Part shown: one piece after another, positions 1 through 8,807 of the stretch
Layout of the letters: each line of letters begins with the position of its first letter
How positions within the stretch are numbered: position 1 is the first letter of the stretch
DNA from: Dysgonomonas sp. HDW5A
GTDB lineage: Bacteria > Bacteroidota > Bacteroidia > Bacteroidales > Dysgonomonadaceae
Length of the DNA stretch: 64,000 bases
Assembly: GCF_011299555.1 (NCBI RefSeq)
Contig: NZ_CP049857.1
Coordinates: 992,001 to 1,056,000 of the forward strand
Direction: 5' to 3'
Made by a program: the position numbers and the translations under genes
Notes under the pieces: model-generated
Databases searched by the model: none
Told to the model about the DNA's origin: nothing
What the model saw: only the letters and a program-made list of their open reading frames with translations

Positions 1-86
1 CCGATTCAAACAATATTATGCCACCTAAGACTACTTGGTTTGAGCCTAAACTAAGATCGGGATTGGTGATTCATAAGTTGAGTTAA
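1..86 (+). CDS. C-terminal end of a probable DUF1015 family protein (partial)
   Basis: Only the last 27 codons lie in the window, read in the frame that begins at base 3 and ends with TAA at 84-86. The peptide contains MPPKTTWFEPKLRSGLVIHK, which resembles the conserved C-terminal tail of DUF1015 proteins, a cytosolic family of unknown function common in Bacteroidetes. That match is from memory of the family. The start is outside the window, so nothing can be said about length or partners. About 250 nt of non-coding DNA with a repeat copy separates it from rsgA. Confidence 0.5.
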   Translation, partial: DSNNIMPPKTTWFEPKLRSGLVIHKLS

Positions 87-178
87 GTAATCATACTGGA
101 ATAAATCATTGTTCGCACTTAATTTATACCTTTACAGACGAAAAGAAAAGTATAGACAGAATTTTCAACAGGTAATCA

Positions 179-241
179 TTTAAGGTCTCAGACCTATTTA
201 TAACTTTGGTAAGCATAATAGCAAGAGACAGTTATAGTTAT
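179..241 (+). repeat. Dispersed hairpin repeat, copy 1
   Basis: Reads AAGGTC-TCA-GACCT, then ATTTA, then TAACTTTG (201-208), AAGCATAATA and CAGTTATA. It is one of the most complete copies of the family listed under findings. The 201-208 box matches the Bacteroidetes -7 consensus TAnnTTTG exactly and faces rsgA, 127 nt downstream, so this copy may supply that gene's promoter. An 8-bp inverted repeat (TTATAGTT 232-239, AACTATAA 249-256) overlaps its tail. Confidence 0.7.
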
Positions 242-334
242 AAAATTCAACTATAAATATTTAATGCTACTTATTTACTTAATTCATCTATACAGAATAC
301 AAATTTAGGAATAAAAAATAATGAAGAAGTTTTA

Positions 335-1261
335 ATGAAAGGATTGGTTATAAAAAATACCGGAAGCTGGTATCTTGTACGCACGGATGAAAACAAAAAC
401 GTAGAATGCAAGATAAAAGGCAGCTTCAGGCTGAAGGACATAAGAAGTACCAATCCCATAACAGTAGGTGACAGAGTATCCATCATCATGAATGAAGATG
501 GAACGGGTGTCATTACTGAAATACAAGATCGTAAGAACTATATTATCAGACGATCATCCAACTTATCGAAGCAATCACATATCATTGCTTCGAATTTAGA
601 CTTATGCTTTCTGATAGTAACAGTCTGTAAACCTATCACGACAACTGTATTTATAGACCGGTTTTTAGCCTCGGCCGAAGCCTATCGTATTCCTGTCAAT
701 CTGTTATTCAACAAAATAGACATATACGATGAAGCCGAAACCGAATACATGGAGGCTTTAATAAACTTATATGAATATATAGGCTATCCATGTTACAAAA
801 TATCAGCAAAAAACAGTACAGGGCTAGATATATTAAACAGCAGGCTTAAAGACAAAATAACGCTATTTTCGGGACACTCAGGTGTTGGGAAATCTACTCT
901 TATAAATGCCATTGTACCCAATTCTACATTAAAGACAGGCGATATCTCGAATTATCACGGAAAGGGTATGCACACTACAACCTTCTCCGAAATGATGGAA
1001 CTTCCCCAAGGTGGTTTTATTATTGATACTCCCGGAATCAAAGGCTTTGGAACAGTAGATATGAATCCTGAAGAAATAAGCCATTATTTTACTGAGATTT
1101 TCAAATTCTCACATAATTGCCGATTCAACAATTGCATGCATACAAACGAACCGGGGTGTGCAGTAAGAGAAGCTGTAGAAAATCATTATATAAGCGAAAG
1201 CAGATATAAATCATACATTAATATCTTAGAAGACGAGACTGATGACAAATACCGAAAATAG
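335..1261 (+). CDS. rsgA: Ribosome small-subunit-dependent GTPase RsgA
   Basis: Circularly permuted GTPase that acts late in 30S subunit maturation. The order of motifs is diagnostic: an N-terminal OB-fold region (about residues 1-70), then the G4 motif NKID, then the P-loop GHSGVGKST (180-188), then DTPG (G3), and a C-terminal zinc site formed by C262, C267, H269 and C275. Length (308 aa) is normal for the family. It opens a compact plus-strand run; its last 20 nt overlap the next gene. A dispersed repeat copy with a promoter-like box lies about 100 nt upstream. Confidence 0.95.
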   Translation: MKGLVIKNTGSWYLVRTDENKNVECKIKGSFRLKDIRSTNPITVGDRVSIIMNEDGTGVITEIQDRKNYIIRRSSNLSKQSHIIASNLDLCFLIVTVCKPITTTVFIDRFLASAEAYRIPVNLLFNKIDIYDEAETEYMEALINLYEYIGYPCYKISAKNSTGLDILNSRLKDKITLFSGHSGVGKSTLINAIVPNSTLKTGDISNYHGKGMHTTTFSEMMELPQGGFIIDTPGIKGFGTVDMNPEEISHYFTEIFKFSHNCRFNNCMHTNEPGCAVREAVENHYISESRYKSYINILEDETDDKYRK

Positions 1262-1652
1262 GACCACCATAAAATTTAGACTGGATCTTAAATCTTTTTT
1301 ATGTTTTTTGCTTATATTTGTTATTGAGGTTATTATAGCATTGTTTGTAAAAGATAGTATCATTCGGCCTTATGGGGGAGATATCTTGGTAGTTATTCTG
1401 ATGTACTATTTTTTCAAAAGCTTTGTAAAGATGAATCCCCTGCCTCTGGCTTTAGGTGTTCTGCTCTTTGCATACGCTGTAGAAATCGGACAATACTTCA
1501 ACCTCGTAGAAGTTTTAAATATGCAGGATAATGCCATCATGCGAATTGTAATAGGTTCGTCATTTAGTTGGGGCGATATCTTTTGTTACACACTAGGTGC
1601 TATTATATGTTTATTTATAGATAGAAAAGAATTGAAAGCAATTTCGTACTAA
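1242..1652 (+). CDS. DUF2809 family membrane protein
   Basis: A 136 aa integral membrane protein with about four hydrophobic segments (near residues 15-37, 46-62, 68-86 and 108-127) and a basic N-terminus. The spacing of conserved features ([10 protein letters not shown], then EIGQYF, then [14 protein letters not shown]) fits DUF2809, a small family of inner-membrane proteins of unknown function. The start codon lies inside the end of rsgA (20 nt overlap), so translation is probably coupled. It ends directly against the next gene. Confidence 0.75.
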   Translation: MTNTENRTTIKFRLDLKSFLCFLLIFVIEVIIALFVKDSIIRPYGGDILVVILMYYFFKSFVKMNPLPLALGVLLFAYAVEIGQYFNLVEVLNMQDNAIMRIVIGSSFSWGDIFCYTLGAIICLFIDRKELKAISY

Positions 1653-2045
1653 ATGATTCAGCAAAGAAAAAAAGATTATTTACAGAGGCTTATCGAAGAG
1701 TTCTTTGCCAAGTTACATGAACTGGCTAATGAAAATAAGAATTCGGATTCCAACTCGACAGAGAAGAAACGTATCCTAAGCGAGTGTTTTTTTCTTTTCA
1801 ATAATGATTTTAATATCAGTCAGGAAGATTCATCTGAAACCATCGTAATAAAAATTGGTGACAATGATCTAATAGAGCAATATGCCAAACTTTTACAAAC
1901 CAAATATGAAATAAGTGATATAAAAGAGATATATCAACTCCACACAGCTCTTGACCTCATAGAGTATCTGGAAGCTACGGATACAACATATTCATGGAAC
2001 AGAACCATCTTAAAGGAAGATATACTTAGACTACTCGACGCATGA
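1653..2045 (+). CDS. Hypothetical cytosolic protein, 130 aa
   Basis: Not recognised. The protein is soluble, without signal peptide or membrane segment, charged and probably mostly helical, with a Lys/Asp/Glu/Asn-rich N-terminal third. It begins at the base after the DUF2809 stop codon and its stop overlaps the start of cls by 4 nt, so it is made as part of the rsgA-cls transcript. Its position between two membrane-protein genes says nothing firm about function. The gapless packing on both sides supports it being a real gene. Confidence 0.75.
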   Translation: MIQQRKKDYLQRLIEEFFAKLHELANENKNSDSNSTEKKRILSECFFLFNNDFNISQEDSSETIVIKIGDNDLIEQYAKLLQTKYEISDIKEIYQLHTALDLIEYLEATDTTYSWNRTILKEDILRLLDA

Positions 2046-3484
2046 AACATTTAATGGAACTTTTTTCCGCAAACAACTTCATCTTAGTATTTCAATTGCT
2101 GTATGTACTTACGGCAATCGGAGTAGTAATTGTGGTTATTTCGGAAAACCGAAATCCATTAAAAACAATAGCATGGGTACTCGTTCTGTTGCTTTTACCT
2201 TTAGTAGGGCTTATTTTCTACTACTTTTTCGGAGAAGACCATCGCAAAAAAAGGTTGATATCCAGAAAAATGCACAAAAAAATAAATCGAAAAACGCTCG
2301 AGCGGATCGAATTATTAGAAACCCTCAATCCACCTGCTGAGTATAAAGGTTTGATCAATCTACTTAATAAGCTGAAAGATACCCCTCTTTACGGAGGCAA
2401 CAAAATAACTTTCTATACCAACGGTACTGATAAATTTAATGCTCTTATCGAAGAGATAAAGAAAGCAACAAAATACATTCATCTACAGTACTACATCTTT
2501 ATGGATGATGCGATAGGAACAAAGATAAAAGATCTTCTTATCGAAAAAGCCAAAGAAGGCTTAGAAGTCAGAGTTCTTTATGATGATGTAGGTTCGTGGA
2601 CTGCTAAAAGAAAGTTCTACAAAGAAATGGCAGAAGCGGGTATACAGGTTACCCCCTTCCTGAAAGTTGCATTTCCATTATTAACCAGCCGTGTAAACTA
2701 CCGTAACCACCGTAAAGTTGTGGTTATTGACGGCGAGGTGGGCTTTATGGGTGGAATGAATATTGCCGACAGATATATCAATGGTGCTAATGGCGGAGTA
2801 TGGCGCGACAGTCACTTTAAGCTCGAAGGAAAAGCCGTACATGGCTTACAGACTTCTTTTATTATAGACTGGTATGCATCGCGATCAGAGTTTCTGGTTG
2901 CCAACAAATACTTTCCTACACTTGCAGCCGCAGGGGACAATCTCATGCAGATTGCAACCAGCGGACCTGTTGGCGAATTTAAAGAAATACATCAAGGCAT
3001 ATTTCAGGCAATAACCAACGCCAAAGAATATGTTTATATACAAACTCCTTATCTGATACCCACCGACGCCATTATGCTTGCCATACAAACAGCAGCCATG
3101 AGTGGTGTTGATGTACGTATTATGATCCCTAAAAAATCGGATACTACATTTGTTAGTATTGCCTCTCAATCGTTTATTAAAGACTTTTTGGATACCAAAG
3201 TTCAAATTTACTTCTTTACCGGTGGGTTTATTCACTCCAAACTTATCGTTATAGATGACGCCCTTACCATAACAGGATCGGCAAATATGGATGTTCGAAG
3301 CTTCGAGCATAACTTCGAGATTGACGCCTTTATTTACAATAATGAGACGGCTTTAACTGCCAAAAATATTTTCTTTGATGATATGGAATCTTCTGAACTG
3401 GTCGATCCCGAAATATGGGAAAAAAGATCACGTGTCAGACGTTTCTTCGAATCTATTTTCAGACTCTTTACCCCTCTTCTATAA
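2042..3484 (+). CDS. cls: Cardiolipin synthase (phospholipase D type)
   Basis: Joins two phosphatidylglycerol molecules into cardiolipin at the inner membrane. Two N-terminal membrane helices (about residues 12-30 and 39-60) are followed by two HKD catalytic motifs: H223-x-K225 with D230 in HRKVVVIDG, and H398-x-K400 with D405 in HSKLIVIDD, each followed by a GG/GS-x-N turn. Length (480 aa) matches ClsA-type enzymes. The start overlaps the preceding stop by 4 nt, and folC starts one base after its stop. Confidence 0.93.
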   Translation: MKHLMELFSANNFILVFQLLYVLTAIGVVIVVISENRNPLKTIAWVLVLLLLPLVGLIFYYFFGEDHRKKRLISRKMHKKINRKTLERIELLETLNPPAEYKGLINLLNKLKDTPLYGGNKITFYTNGTDKFNALIEEIKKATKYIHLQYYIFMDDAIGTKIKDLLIEKAKEGLEVRVLYDDVGSWTAKRKFYKEMAEAGIQVTPFLKVAFPLLTSRVNYRNHRKVVVIDGEVGFMGGMNIADRYINGANGGVWRDSHFKLEGKAVHGLQTSFIIDWYASRSEFLVANKYFPTLAAAGDNLMQIATSGPVGEFKEIHQGIFQAITNAKEYVYIQTPYLIPTDAIMLAIQTAAMSGVDVRIMIPKKSDTTFVSIASQSFIKDFLDTKVQIYFFTGGFIHSKLIVIDDALTITGSANMDVRSFEHNFEIDAFIYNNETALTAKNIFFDDMESSELVDPEIWEKRSRVRRFFESIFRLFTPLL

Positions 3485-3485
3485 A

Positions 3486-4772
3486 ATGAACTATCAAGAA
3501 ACCCTACAATACCTGTATAGCCAACTTCCCGTTTACCAAAATGTAGGAGGAAGTGCCTATAAGGAAGGCTTAGATAACAGCCTAGCTTTAGATAAGTACT
3601 TTAATCATCCGCATAAGAAATATAAAACCATACATATTGCTGGTACTAATGGGAAGGGGTCAACCTCTCATCTTTTAGCTGCTATACTTCAACAGGCAGG
3701 GCATAAGGTAGGACTTTATACATCGCCCCATCTTGTCGACTTCAGAGAACGTATACGGGTAAATGGCAATAAAATATCTCAGGATTATGTTGTAAATTTC
3801 GTAGCGAATCACAAAAGCCACTTCGAACCTATACATCCTTCATTCTTTGAACTGACTATGATGATGGCTTTTTGTTATTTTGAAGAACAAGAAGTAGACA
3901 TCGCCGTGATTGAAGTAGGCTTAGGAGGACGATTAGACAGTACAAATATTATCACTCCCGAACTATCGGTTATTACCAATATAAGTCTCGATCATACGCA
4001 ATTTTTAGGAGATACTCTCGAAAAAATAGCCAAAGAAAAAGCCGGTATTATAAAACCACACATTCCTGTAGTTATTGGTGAAGCCGAAGGCGAAGTACGT
4101 AAAGTATTCGAAGAAAAAGCTCAATCGGTAAATGCACCTATCATATTTGCAGAAGATGAGAATTGGATATATGCTGCCGATAAACTTGACAACGGTTCGT
4201 GGTTGTTTCAAACAAATGCTTTTCCAAATCTGAAAGGCGAATTAGGAGGTCTACCTCAGATCAAAAATGCGGCTACTGTACTTTCGTCTATCGATGCACT
4301 TCGCAAAAGAGGAATCCACACTACCATGCAGTCGGTTTATAGTGGTTTTGCTATGGTTACCGAGTTAACCGGACTTATGGGCAGATGGCAGATCATACAA
4401 CAAGAAAATCCTAAAGTAATTTGCGACACCGGGCATAATGTAGGAGGAATTAAATATGTATCGGAACAACTCCTTTCTGAAACGTACAATCATTTACATA
4501 TTGTAATAGGCATGGTCAATGACAAAGACATAAGCCATGTATTAGAACTCTTACCTAAAGAAGCAATCTATTATTTTACAAAAGCACATATCGCAAGAGC
4601 CTTAAACGAAAAAGAACTTGCAGAGAAAGGTGCAGCTTTCCAACTCACAGGAGATACCTTCGATAGTGTTGAATCAGCCGTTAAAGCGGCTCTTGCCAAT
4701 GCTCAATCCGATGACCTTGTATTTATTGGAGGAAGCAACTTTGTTGTGGCAGAAGCTTTGGAATGCTTCTAA
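3486..4772 (+). CDS. folC: Bifunctional folylpolyglutamate / dihydrofolate synthase
   Basis: Mur-ligase-like enzyme that adds glutamate to dihydropteroate and folates. The P-loop GTNGKGST is near residue 55, followed by the family motif LYTSPHLVDFRERIRVNG and, later, EVGLGGRLDSTN; the C-terminal domain has ICDTGHN. I place the start at 3486 (MNYQETLQYLY), which gives 428 aa; an upstream in-frame ATG would only add a tail read through cls. It is the last gene of the rsgA run. Confidence 0.93.
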   Translation: MNYQETLQYLYSQLPVYQNVGGSAYKEGLDNSLALDKYFNHPHKKYKTIHIAGTNGKGSTSHLLAAILQQAGHKVGLYTSPHLVDFRERIRVNGNKISQDYVVNFVANHKSHFEPIHPSFFELTMMMAFCYFEEQEVDIAVIEVGLGGRLDSTNIITPELSVITNISLDHTQFLGDTLEKIAKEKAGIIKPHIPVVIGEAEGEVRKVFEEKAQSVNAPIIFAEDENWIYAADKLDNGSWLFQTNAFPNLKGELGGLPQIKNAATVLSSIDALRKRGIHTTMQSVYSGFAMVTELTGLMGRWQIIQQENPKVICDTGHNVGGIKYVSEQLLSETYNHLHIVIGMVNDKDISHVLELLPKEAIYYFTKAHIARALNEKELAEKGAAFQLTGDTFDSVESAVKAALANAQSDDLVFIGGSNFVVAEALECF

Positions 4773-4990
4773 ACCAAATTTTATCTATACAATTAAACAT
4801 TTAACCCTCTTACGTCATTAAGCCTTCGTAGAATAACAACACCTATGAAGCCATAAAAACATACGTTTTGTATCAAAATTAAATTTGTTACATTTAACTC
4901 GACTTGTACCGTTTACAAACTTCTCTAATATCAATCTCCTCAGAAACAAAACCCTCCAATATCTGTTTATAAGTATATAGAGTTTAAACC

Positions 4991-5030
4991 TTAACAGTAT
5001 TCTTAACCATTTCGTAACATTTCCTTGACG
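4991..5030 (+). promoter_or_regulatory. Pho-box-like array of four hexamers before pstS
   Basis: Four similar hexamers follow one another at near one-helix-turn spacing: TTAACA (4991), TTAACC (5003), GTAACA (5014) and TTGACG (5025), steps of 12, 11 and 11 bp. This is the architecture of PhoB/PhoP-type binding sites (Bacillus PhoP binds TTAACA-like repeats). The array ends 61 nt before the pstS start codon, and a PhoB-like regulator is encoded in the same cluster. Binding is inferred, not shown. Confidence 0.6.
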
Positions 5031-5033
5031 CCA

Positions 5034-5064
5034 TTGTTGCAATTCTCCCATAATATTGCAACAA
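5034..5064 (+). other. Inverted repeat in the pstS leader
   Basis: TTGTTGCAA (5034-5042) and TTGCAACAA (5056-5064) are perfect inverted copies, 9 bp with a 13-nt loop, lying between the Pho-box-like array and the pstS start. No T-run follows, so it is not a typical terminator. It could be a 5'-UTR stem or an operator. Confidence 0.6.
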
Positions 5065-5091
5065 ATAAAAGAAACTAAAGAAAAAAGAAAT

Positions 5092-6156
5092 ATGAAAAAA
5101 TTACTATTTATTCTAGCAGCAGCTATTTCATTGACAGCCTGCAACTCAAACAAAGGCGAAACTGCAAAACTATCGGGAGCAGGAGCAACATTTCCGGCAC
5201 CATTTTACAACATCGTATTCAAGAAGTTTTCCGAAGCATCAGGTAATAATGTTACTTACGGAGCTATCGGTAGTGGAGGAGGAATCAGAAGTTTAAAAGA
5301 CAAAACTGTAGACTTCGGTGCAACCGACGTATTTTTATCGGATGAAGAACTGAAAGAAATGGGAGCAGATGTAGTTCACATCCCTACAGCATTGGGAGCC
5401 GTGGTTTTATCGTATAACCTACCTGGAGTTACTGACTTAAAACTAACTTCGGAAATTATATCAGACATTTTCAGAGGAAAAATAACCAATTGGAATGATG
5501 CAAAAATCAAAGCTGTAAATCCTGATCTGACATTACCAAATAAAGAGATAACTGCTGTTTATCGTTCGGATGGCAGTGGAACTACTTCGGTTTTCTCCGA
5601 ATACATGGCAAAAACCAACGAAGCATGGAAAAATGAAATCGGTAGTGGTAAATCATTGAAATTTCCGGTAGGAGTAGCAGCCAAAGGTAACCCCGGAGTA
5701 GCCGGTATTATTTCAGGAACAGAAGGTTCTATCGGATACATTGGTTCCGAATATGCATTGGCTCTGAATATTGCTTCGGCATCGGTTCAAAACAGTTCGG
5801 GTAACTTTATTGTAGCCAACGATAAAAGTATTTCAGCATCTGCTGAAGCTGATCTTCCGGACGATACAAGACAAATCATTACCAATTCATCTAATCCAGA
5901 GGCATATCCTATAAGCACTTTTACTTGGATTATTGCTTACAAAGAACAAAGCTATAACAAGAAAACCGAGACACAAGCCCGTGCGTTAGTGGCATTGTTT
6001 GATTATGTTATCGGTAAAGAAGGACAGGAGATCGCAGTGAAAACGCATTATGCTCCCCTACCTGCTAAAGCTTTAGAGAAAACTACAGCAATCATAAAAT
6101 CAATGACATTCGACGGCAAGCCGATAGAAGTGGCTCAACCTGTTGCACAAAACTAA
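5092..6156 (+). CDS. pstS: Phosphate ABC transporter substrate-binding lipoprotein PstS
   Basis: Captures inorganic phosphate outside the inner membrane and hands it to PstCA. The start at 5092 gives MKKLLFILAAAISLTAC, a lipoprotein signal with lipidation at C17. The mature protein begins with the phosphate-loop motif SGAGATFPAPFY and has YRSDGSGTT further on, both typical of PstS. Length is 354 aa. A longer reading from 5056 would put a charged tail before the signal peptide and is rejected. First gene of the phosphate cluster, probably under the Pho-box array. Confidence 0.94.
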   Translation: MKKLLFILAAAISLTACNSNKGETAKLSGAGATFPAPFYNIVFKKFSEASGNNVTYGAIGSGGGIRSLKDKTVDFGATDVFLSDEELKEMGADVVHIPTALGAVVLSYNLPGVTDLKLTSEIISDIFRGKITNWNDAKIKAVNPDLTLPNKEITAVYRSDGSGTTSVFSEYMAKTNEAWKNEIGSGKSLKFPVGVAAKGNPGVAGIISGTEGSIGYIGSEYALALNIASASVQNSSGNFIVANDKSISASAEADLPDDTRQIITNSSNPEAYPISTFTWIIAYKEQSYNKKTETQARALVALFDYVIGKEGQEIAVKTHYAPLPAKALEKTTAIIKSMTFDGKPIEVAQPVAQN

Positions 6157-6191
6157 TACAGAGCGAAAAATTTCTCGCCTGAGTTTTAGAC

Positions 6192-6211
6192 GGGCGTATA
6201 ACTATACGCCC
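6192..6211 (+). other. Palindromic hairpin between pstS and pstC
   Basis: GGGCGTAT (6192-6199), loop AACT, ATACGCCC (6204-6211): a perfect 8-bp GC-rich stem. It is followed by CTATAAATA rather than a T-run. Such stems between a binding-protein gene and its permease genes often stabilise the upstream mRNA so that more binding protein is made. It also looks like a dispersed palindrome family, which is inference. Confidence 0.6.
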
Positions 6212-6252
6212 CTATAAATAACAGAAAGTACTAAAGACATCAACAAGTCGGA

Positions 6253-7101
6253 ATGAAAGACAAGATTTTTAAATCAATATTATTTATAGCGTCATGCCTT
6301 ATTTTGGTTTTGACAGCAGGGGTTATTTATGCTCTGGTCACACAGAGTATAAATGCTTTTTCTGCCTTTGGATTATTCAATTTCATTGGTTCGAGCAACT
6401 GGGATTCTGTGAATAACGACTTCGGAGCTCTCCCTTTCATTACAGGCACACTCATAACCTCGCTTCTGGCACTATTTTTCTGTATACCTTTTTCCCTTTC
6501 TATCGCATTATTCAATGGCGAGTATTTCAAGAAAACCAAGATAGCTACTTTAGTTAGTTCTATTGTTGATCTTCTGGCAGGAATACCCTCTATTGTTTTC
6601 GGTTTATGGGGATTTTATGTTCTACGCCCGATACTTATTGACATGGGATTCAGTGCACAGGGATTCGGCGTATTGCTGGCTTCCATAGTTCTTGCTATAA
6701 TGATTATCCCTTACGCATCGTCACTCAGTACCGAATTTATATCGATGGTTCCGAGCGAACTCAAAGAGGCTGCATATAGTTTAGGTGCTACCAAAATGGA
6801 AGTTATCAAAACCGTTAGTTTACCCGTATCTATGTCGGGAATTTTTGCAGCATACATCCTGGCACTCGGCAGGGCTTTAGGTGAAACAATGGCAGTAACC
6901 ATGCTTATCGGAAATACCAACAATATACCCACCCATCTATCCGATACAGGAAATACAATGGCAAGTATTATTGCCAATCAGTTTGGAGAAGCAGATGGTT
7001 TGAAATTGAGCTCGCTGATGGCTATCGGATTATTATTATTCCTGATAACAGCAACTATCAATTTTATAGCCAAGTACATATTGAAAATCGTAAATAAATG
7101 A
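6253..7101 (+). CDS. pstC: Phosphate ABC transporter permease PstC
   Basis: One of the two membrane subunits of the phosphate importer. About six transmembrane helices are visible, and the cytoplasmic coupling loop EAAYSLGATKMEVIKTVSLP (about residues 177-196) carries the EAA motif of binding-protein-dependent permeases, followed by ALGRALGETMAV, the usual PstC signature. Length 282 aa, on the short side, without the long periplasmic insert of some PstC proteins. The last four bases overlap pstA, so translation is coupled. Confidence 0.92.
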   Translation: MKDKIFKSILFIASCLILVLTAGVIYALVTQSINAFSAFGLFNFIGSSNWDSVNNDFGALPFITGTLITSLLALFFCIPFSLSIALFNGEYFKKTKIATLVSSIVDLLAGIPSIVFGLWGFYVLRPILIDMGFSAQGFGVLLASIVLAIMIIPYASSLSTEFISMVPSELKEAAYSLGATKMEVIKTVSLPVSMSGIFAAYILALGRALGETMAVTMLIGNTNNIPTHLSDTGNTMASIIANQFGEADGLKLSSLMAIGLLLFLITATINFIAKYILKIVNK

Positions 7102-7976
7102 AAAAGACACTATTTTCAACCTCACGATACAGACAATTAAAAAGTAAATTGTTTTTTTATACTGTTTGTACTTTTTGCGGAATTACCATGATTCCACTCT
7201 TCCTCATCTTGTGGGAGTTAATAAAGAAAGGATACAAACAATTCAACTTTAGTTTATTTACAGAAGTATCGCCCTCGTCAATGGACGCCATGTTGGCTAA
7301 AATAAGCGGCGAAGCTATTCCCGGAGGTATTTTAAACGGGCTGACAGGTACACTACTCATCCTTTTACTGGCTATGATTATAGCCATTCCCGTAGGTATC
7401 CTGACCGGAATATATCTGGCGGAAAATCAGAAAAAGACATTCAGCAAACTGATACGAAGCTTATCGGACTTGCTACAAGGTATTCCATCTATCGTTATCG
7501 GTATTATAGTATATGTATGGGTTGTAAAACCGATGCACAGCTATTCGGCTATTGCCGGAAGTATAGCCCTTGCCGTAATGATGCTACCCATGATTATCCG
7601 TGCAACGGAGGAAAGCATCAAGATGCTGCCCACCTCGCTCAAAGAAGCCGGTTTAGCATTGGGAGGTTCGTATACATCCGTGGTATTAAAAATTCTTGTA
7701 CCTTCAGCCTTCGGAGGGTTATTTACCGGATCGCTGCTGGCTGTATCACGTGTAATGGGTGAAACTGCACCGTTATTGGTTACTGTGCTAGGCTCATCTA
7801 CCGTCAATTGGCACATAACCGAACCCACTAGTGCAATTTCGTTGCTTATCTGGGAATTTTATAACGACCCCAATCTGGCTCCGCTGGTGTGGTCATCATC
7901 ATTATTACTTTTATTAGTTGTACTTGGTATAAATCTTTTTGCTAAAAGCATTGCTAAAAAATGGAAAATTCAATAA
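7098..7976 (+). CDS. pstA: Phosphate ABC transporter permease PstA
   Basis: Second membrane subunit of the phosphate importer. It has an N-terminal anchor helix and five further helices; the EAA coupling loop reads [20 protein letters not shown] (about residues 180-199) and is followed by [11 protein letters not shown], the PstA signature. Length 292 aa is normal. The start overlaps pstC by 4 nt and the end overlaps pstB by 16 nt, which fits strict co-translation of PstC, PstA and PstB. Confidence 0.92.
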   Translation: MKKTLFSTSRYRQLKSKLFFYTVCTFCGITMIPLFLILWELIKKGYKQFNFSLFTEVSPSSMDAMLAKISGEAIPGGILNGLTGTLLILLLAMIIAIPVGILTGIYLAENQKKTFSKLIRSLSDLLQGIPSIVIGIIVYVWVVKPMHSYSAIAGSIALAVMMLPMIIRATEESIKMLPTSLKEAGLALGGSYTSVVLKILVPSAFGGLFTGSLLAVSRVMGETAPLLVTVLGSSTVNWHITEPTSAISLLIWEFYNDPNLAPLVWSSSLLLLLVVLGINLFAKSIAKKWKIQ

Positions 7977-8740
7977 ATAACGATAAATATATTCTTGAGT
8001 TAAAAGACGTTTCGGTATCTTACAATCCCGAGAAAAAAGCGGTAAGAGACGTAAATGTTGCTATACGTGAACATACGGTTACAGCTATCATGGGACCTTC
8101 GGGATGCGGTAAGAGTACCCTTCTGAGAGCTATAAACAGAATGCACGAACTCTATCCCGACATTAAAACAACGGGAGAGATTTTGCTCAAAGGCGAAAAC
8201 ATTTTCGACATGAATGCGATGCGTGTAAGACGTCTTGCAGGTATGGTATTTCAACGTCCAAACCCTTTCCCTACCATGAGTATTTATGACAATGTTCTGG
8301 CAGGATACAAATTAAATAACATAGGGCTCAGCAAATCGGAGAAAGACGAAATTGTCGAAAACAGCCTGAAAAGCGTTGCTCTTTGGGACGAGGTAAAAGA
8401 CTCGATGACCCAAAAAGGGAGCTTCCTTTCGGGAGGACAACAACAACGTCTCTGCATTGCCCGTGCCATAGCCCTAAAACCTGAGATACTATTGATGGAC
8501 GAACCCACATCGGCTCTCGACCCTATATCAACAAATAGAATCGAAGACCTGATCCTTGAACTGAAGCAACAATATACCATAGTGATTGTGACGCACAATA
8601 TGTCTCAAGCGGCTCGTATTTCGGATAATTCGATGTTTATGTATCTGGGGGAACTGATAGAATATGGTACAACCAAACAGATGTTTACCAAACCTAAAGA
8701 CAAGCGTACCGAAGATTACTTAACCGGTGTATTCGGGTAA
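7961..8740 (+). CDS. pstB: Phosphate ABC transporter ATP-binding protein PstB
   Basis: Powers phosphate import by ATP hydrolysis. Walker [10 protein letters not shown] is at residues 45-53, the signature LSGGQQQR near 157, and Walker B with its D-loop ([12 protein letters not shown]) near 173; [14 protein letters not shown] contains the switch histidine. Length 259 aa is standard. The start lies 16 nt inside pstA. Its stop codon overlaps the left arm of a small hairpin (8739-8760) that may lower read-through into phoU. Confidence 0.95.
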   Translation: MENSINNDKYILELKDVSVSYNPEKKAVRDVNVAIREHTVTAIMGPSGCGKSTLLRAINRMHELYPDIKTTGEILLKGENIFDMNAMRVRRLAGMVFQRPNPFPTMSIYDNVLAGYKLNNIGLSKSEKDEIVENSLKSVALWDEVKDSMTQKGSFLSGGQQQRLCIARAIALKPEILLMDEPTSALDPISTNRIEDLILELKQQYTIVIVTHNMSQAARISDNSMFMYLGELIEYGTTKQMFTKPKDKRTEDYLTGVFG

Positions 8741-8760
8741 AAGTCACAGACTTTTTTATT
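8739..8760 (+). terminator. Short hairpin with T-run after pstB (repeat-family hairpin)
   Basis: AAAAGTC-ACA-GACTTTT followed by TTATT: a 7-bp stem with a 3-nt loop. It has the same ACA loop and T-run as the dispersed repeat, but its stem has A-T pairs where other copies have G-C, so pairing is kept while sequence changes. It probably acts as a partial terminator between pstB and phoU. Confidence 0.6.
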
Positions 8761-8807
8761 CAACTATATCCTTAATAAAATTTATAACTGAATACAATTA
8801 ACGAAAT

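Larger units (their letters stand above)
4773..5091 (+). other. Intergenic region folC-pstS: phosphate-control leader
   Basis: 319 nt with no convincing gene; a 111-codon minus-strand frame here runs into pstS and looks like a shadow. The first 200 nt hold nothing I can name. The right part holds the Pho-box-like array (4991-5030) and a perfect 9-bp inverted repeat (5034-5064), listed separately. No clear TAnnTTTG box is seen. Confidence 0.6.

Noticed and set aside
2885-3310. Minus-strand open frame of 141 codons inside cls
   Set aside because: Opposite the second HKD motif of cls and without recognisable features.
4818-5153. Minus-strand open frame of 111 codons opposite the pstS leader
   Set aside because: It covers the Pho-box array and pstS signal peptide, has no family features and low-complexity content; judged a chance frame.
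6157-6191. GCGA/TCGC mini-stem after pstS as a terminator
   Set aside because: Only four base pairs and no T-run.
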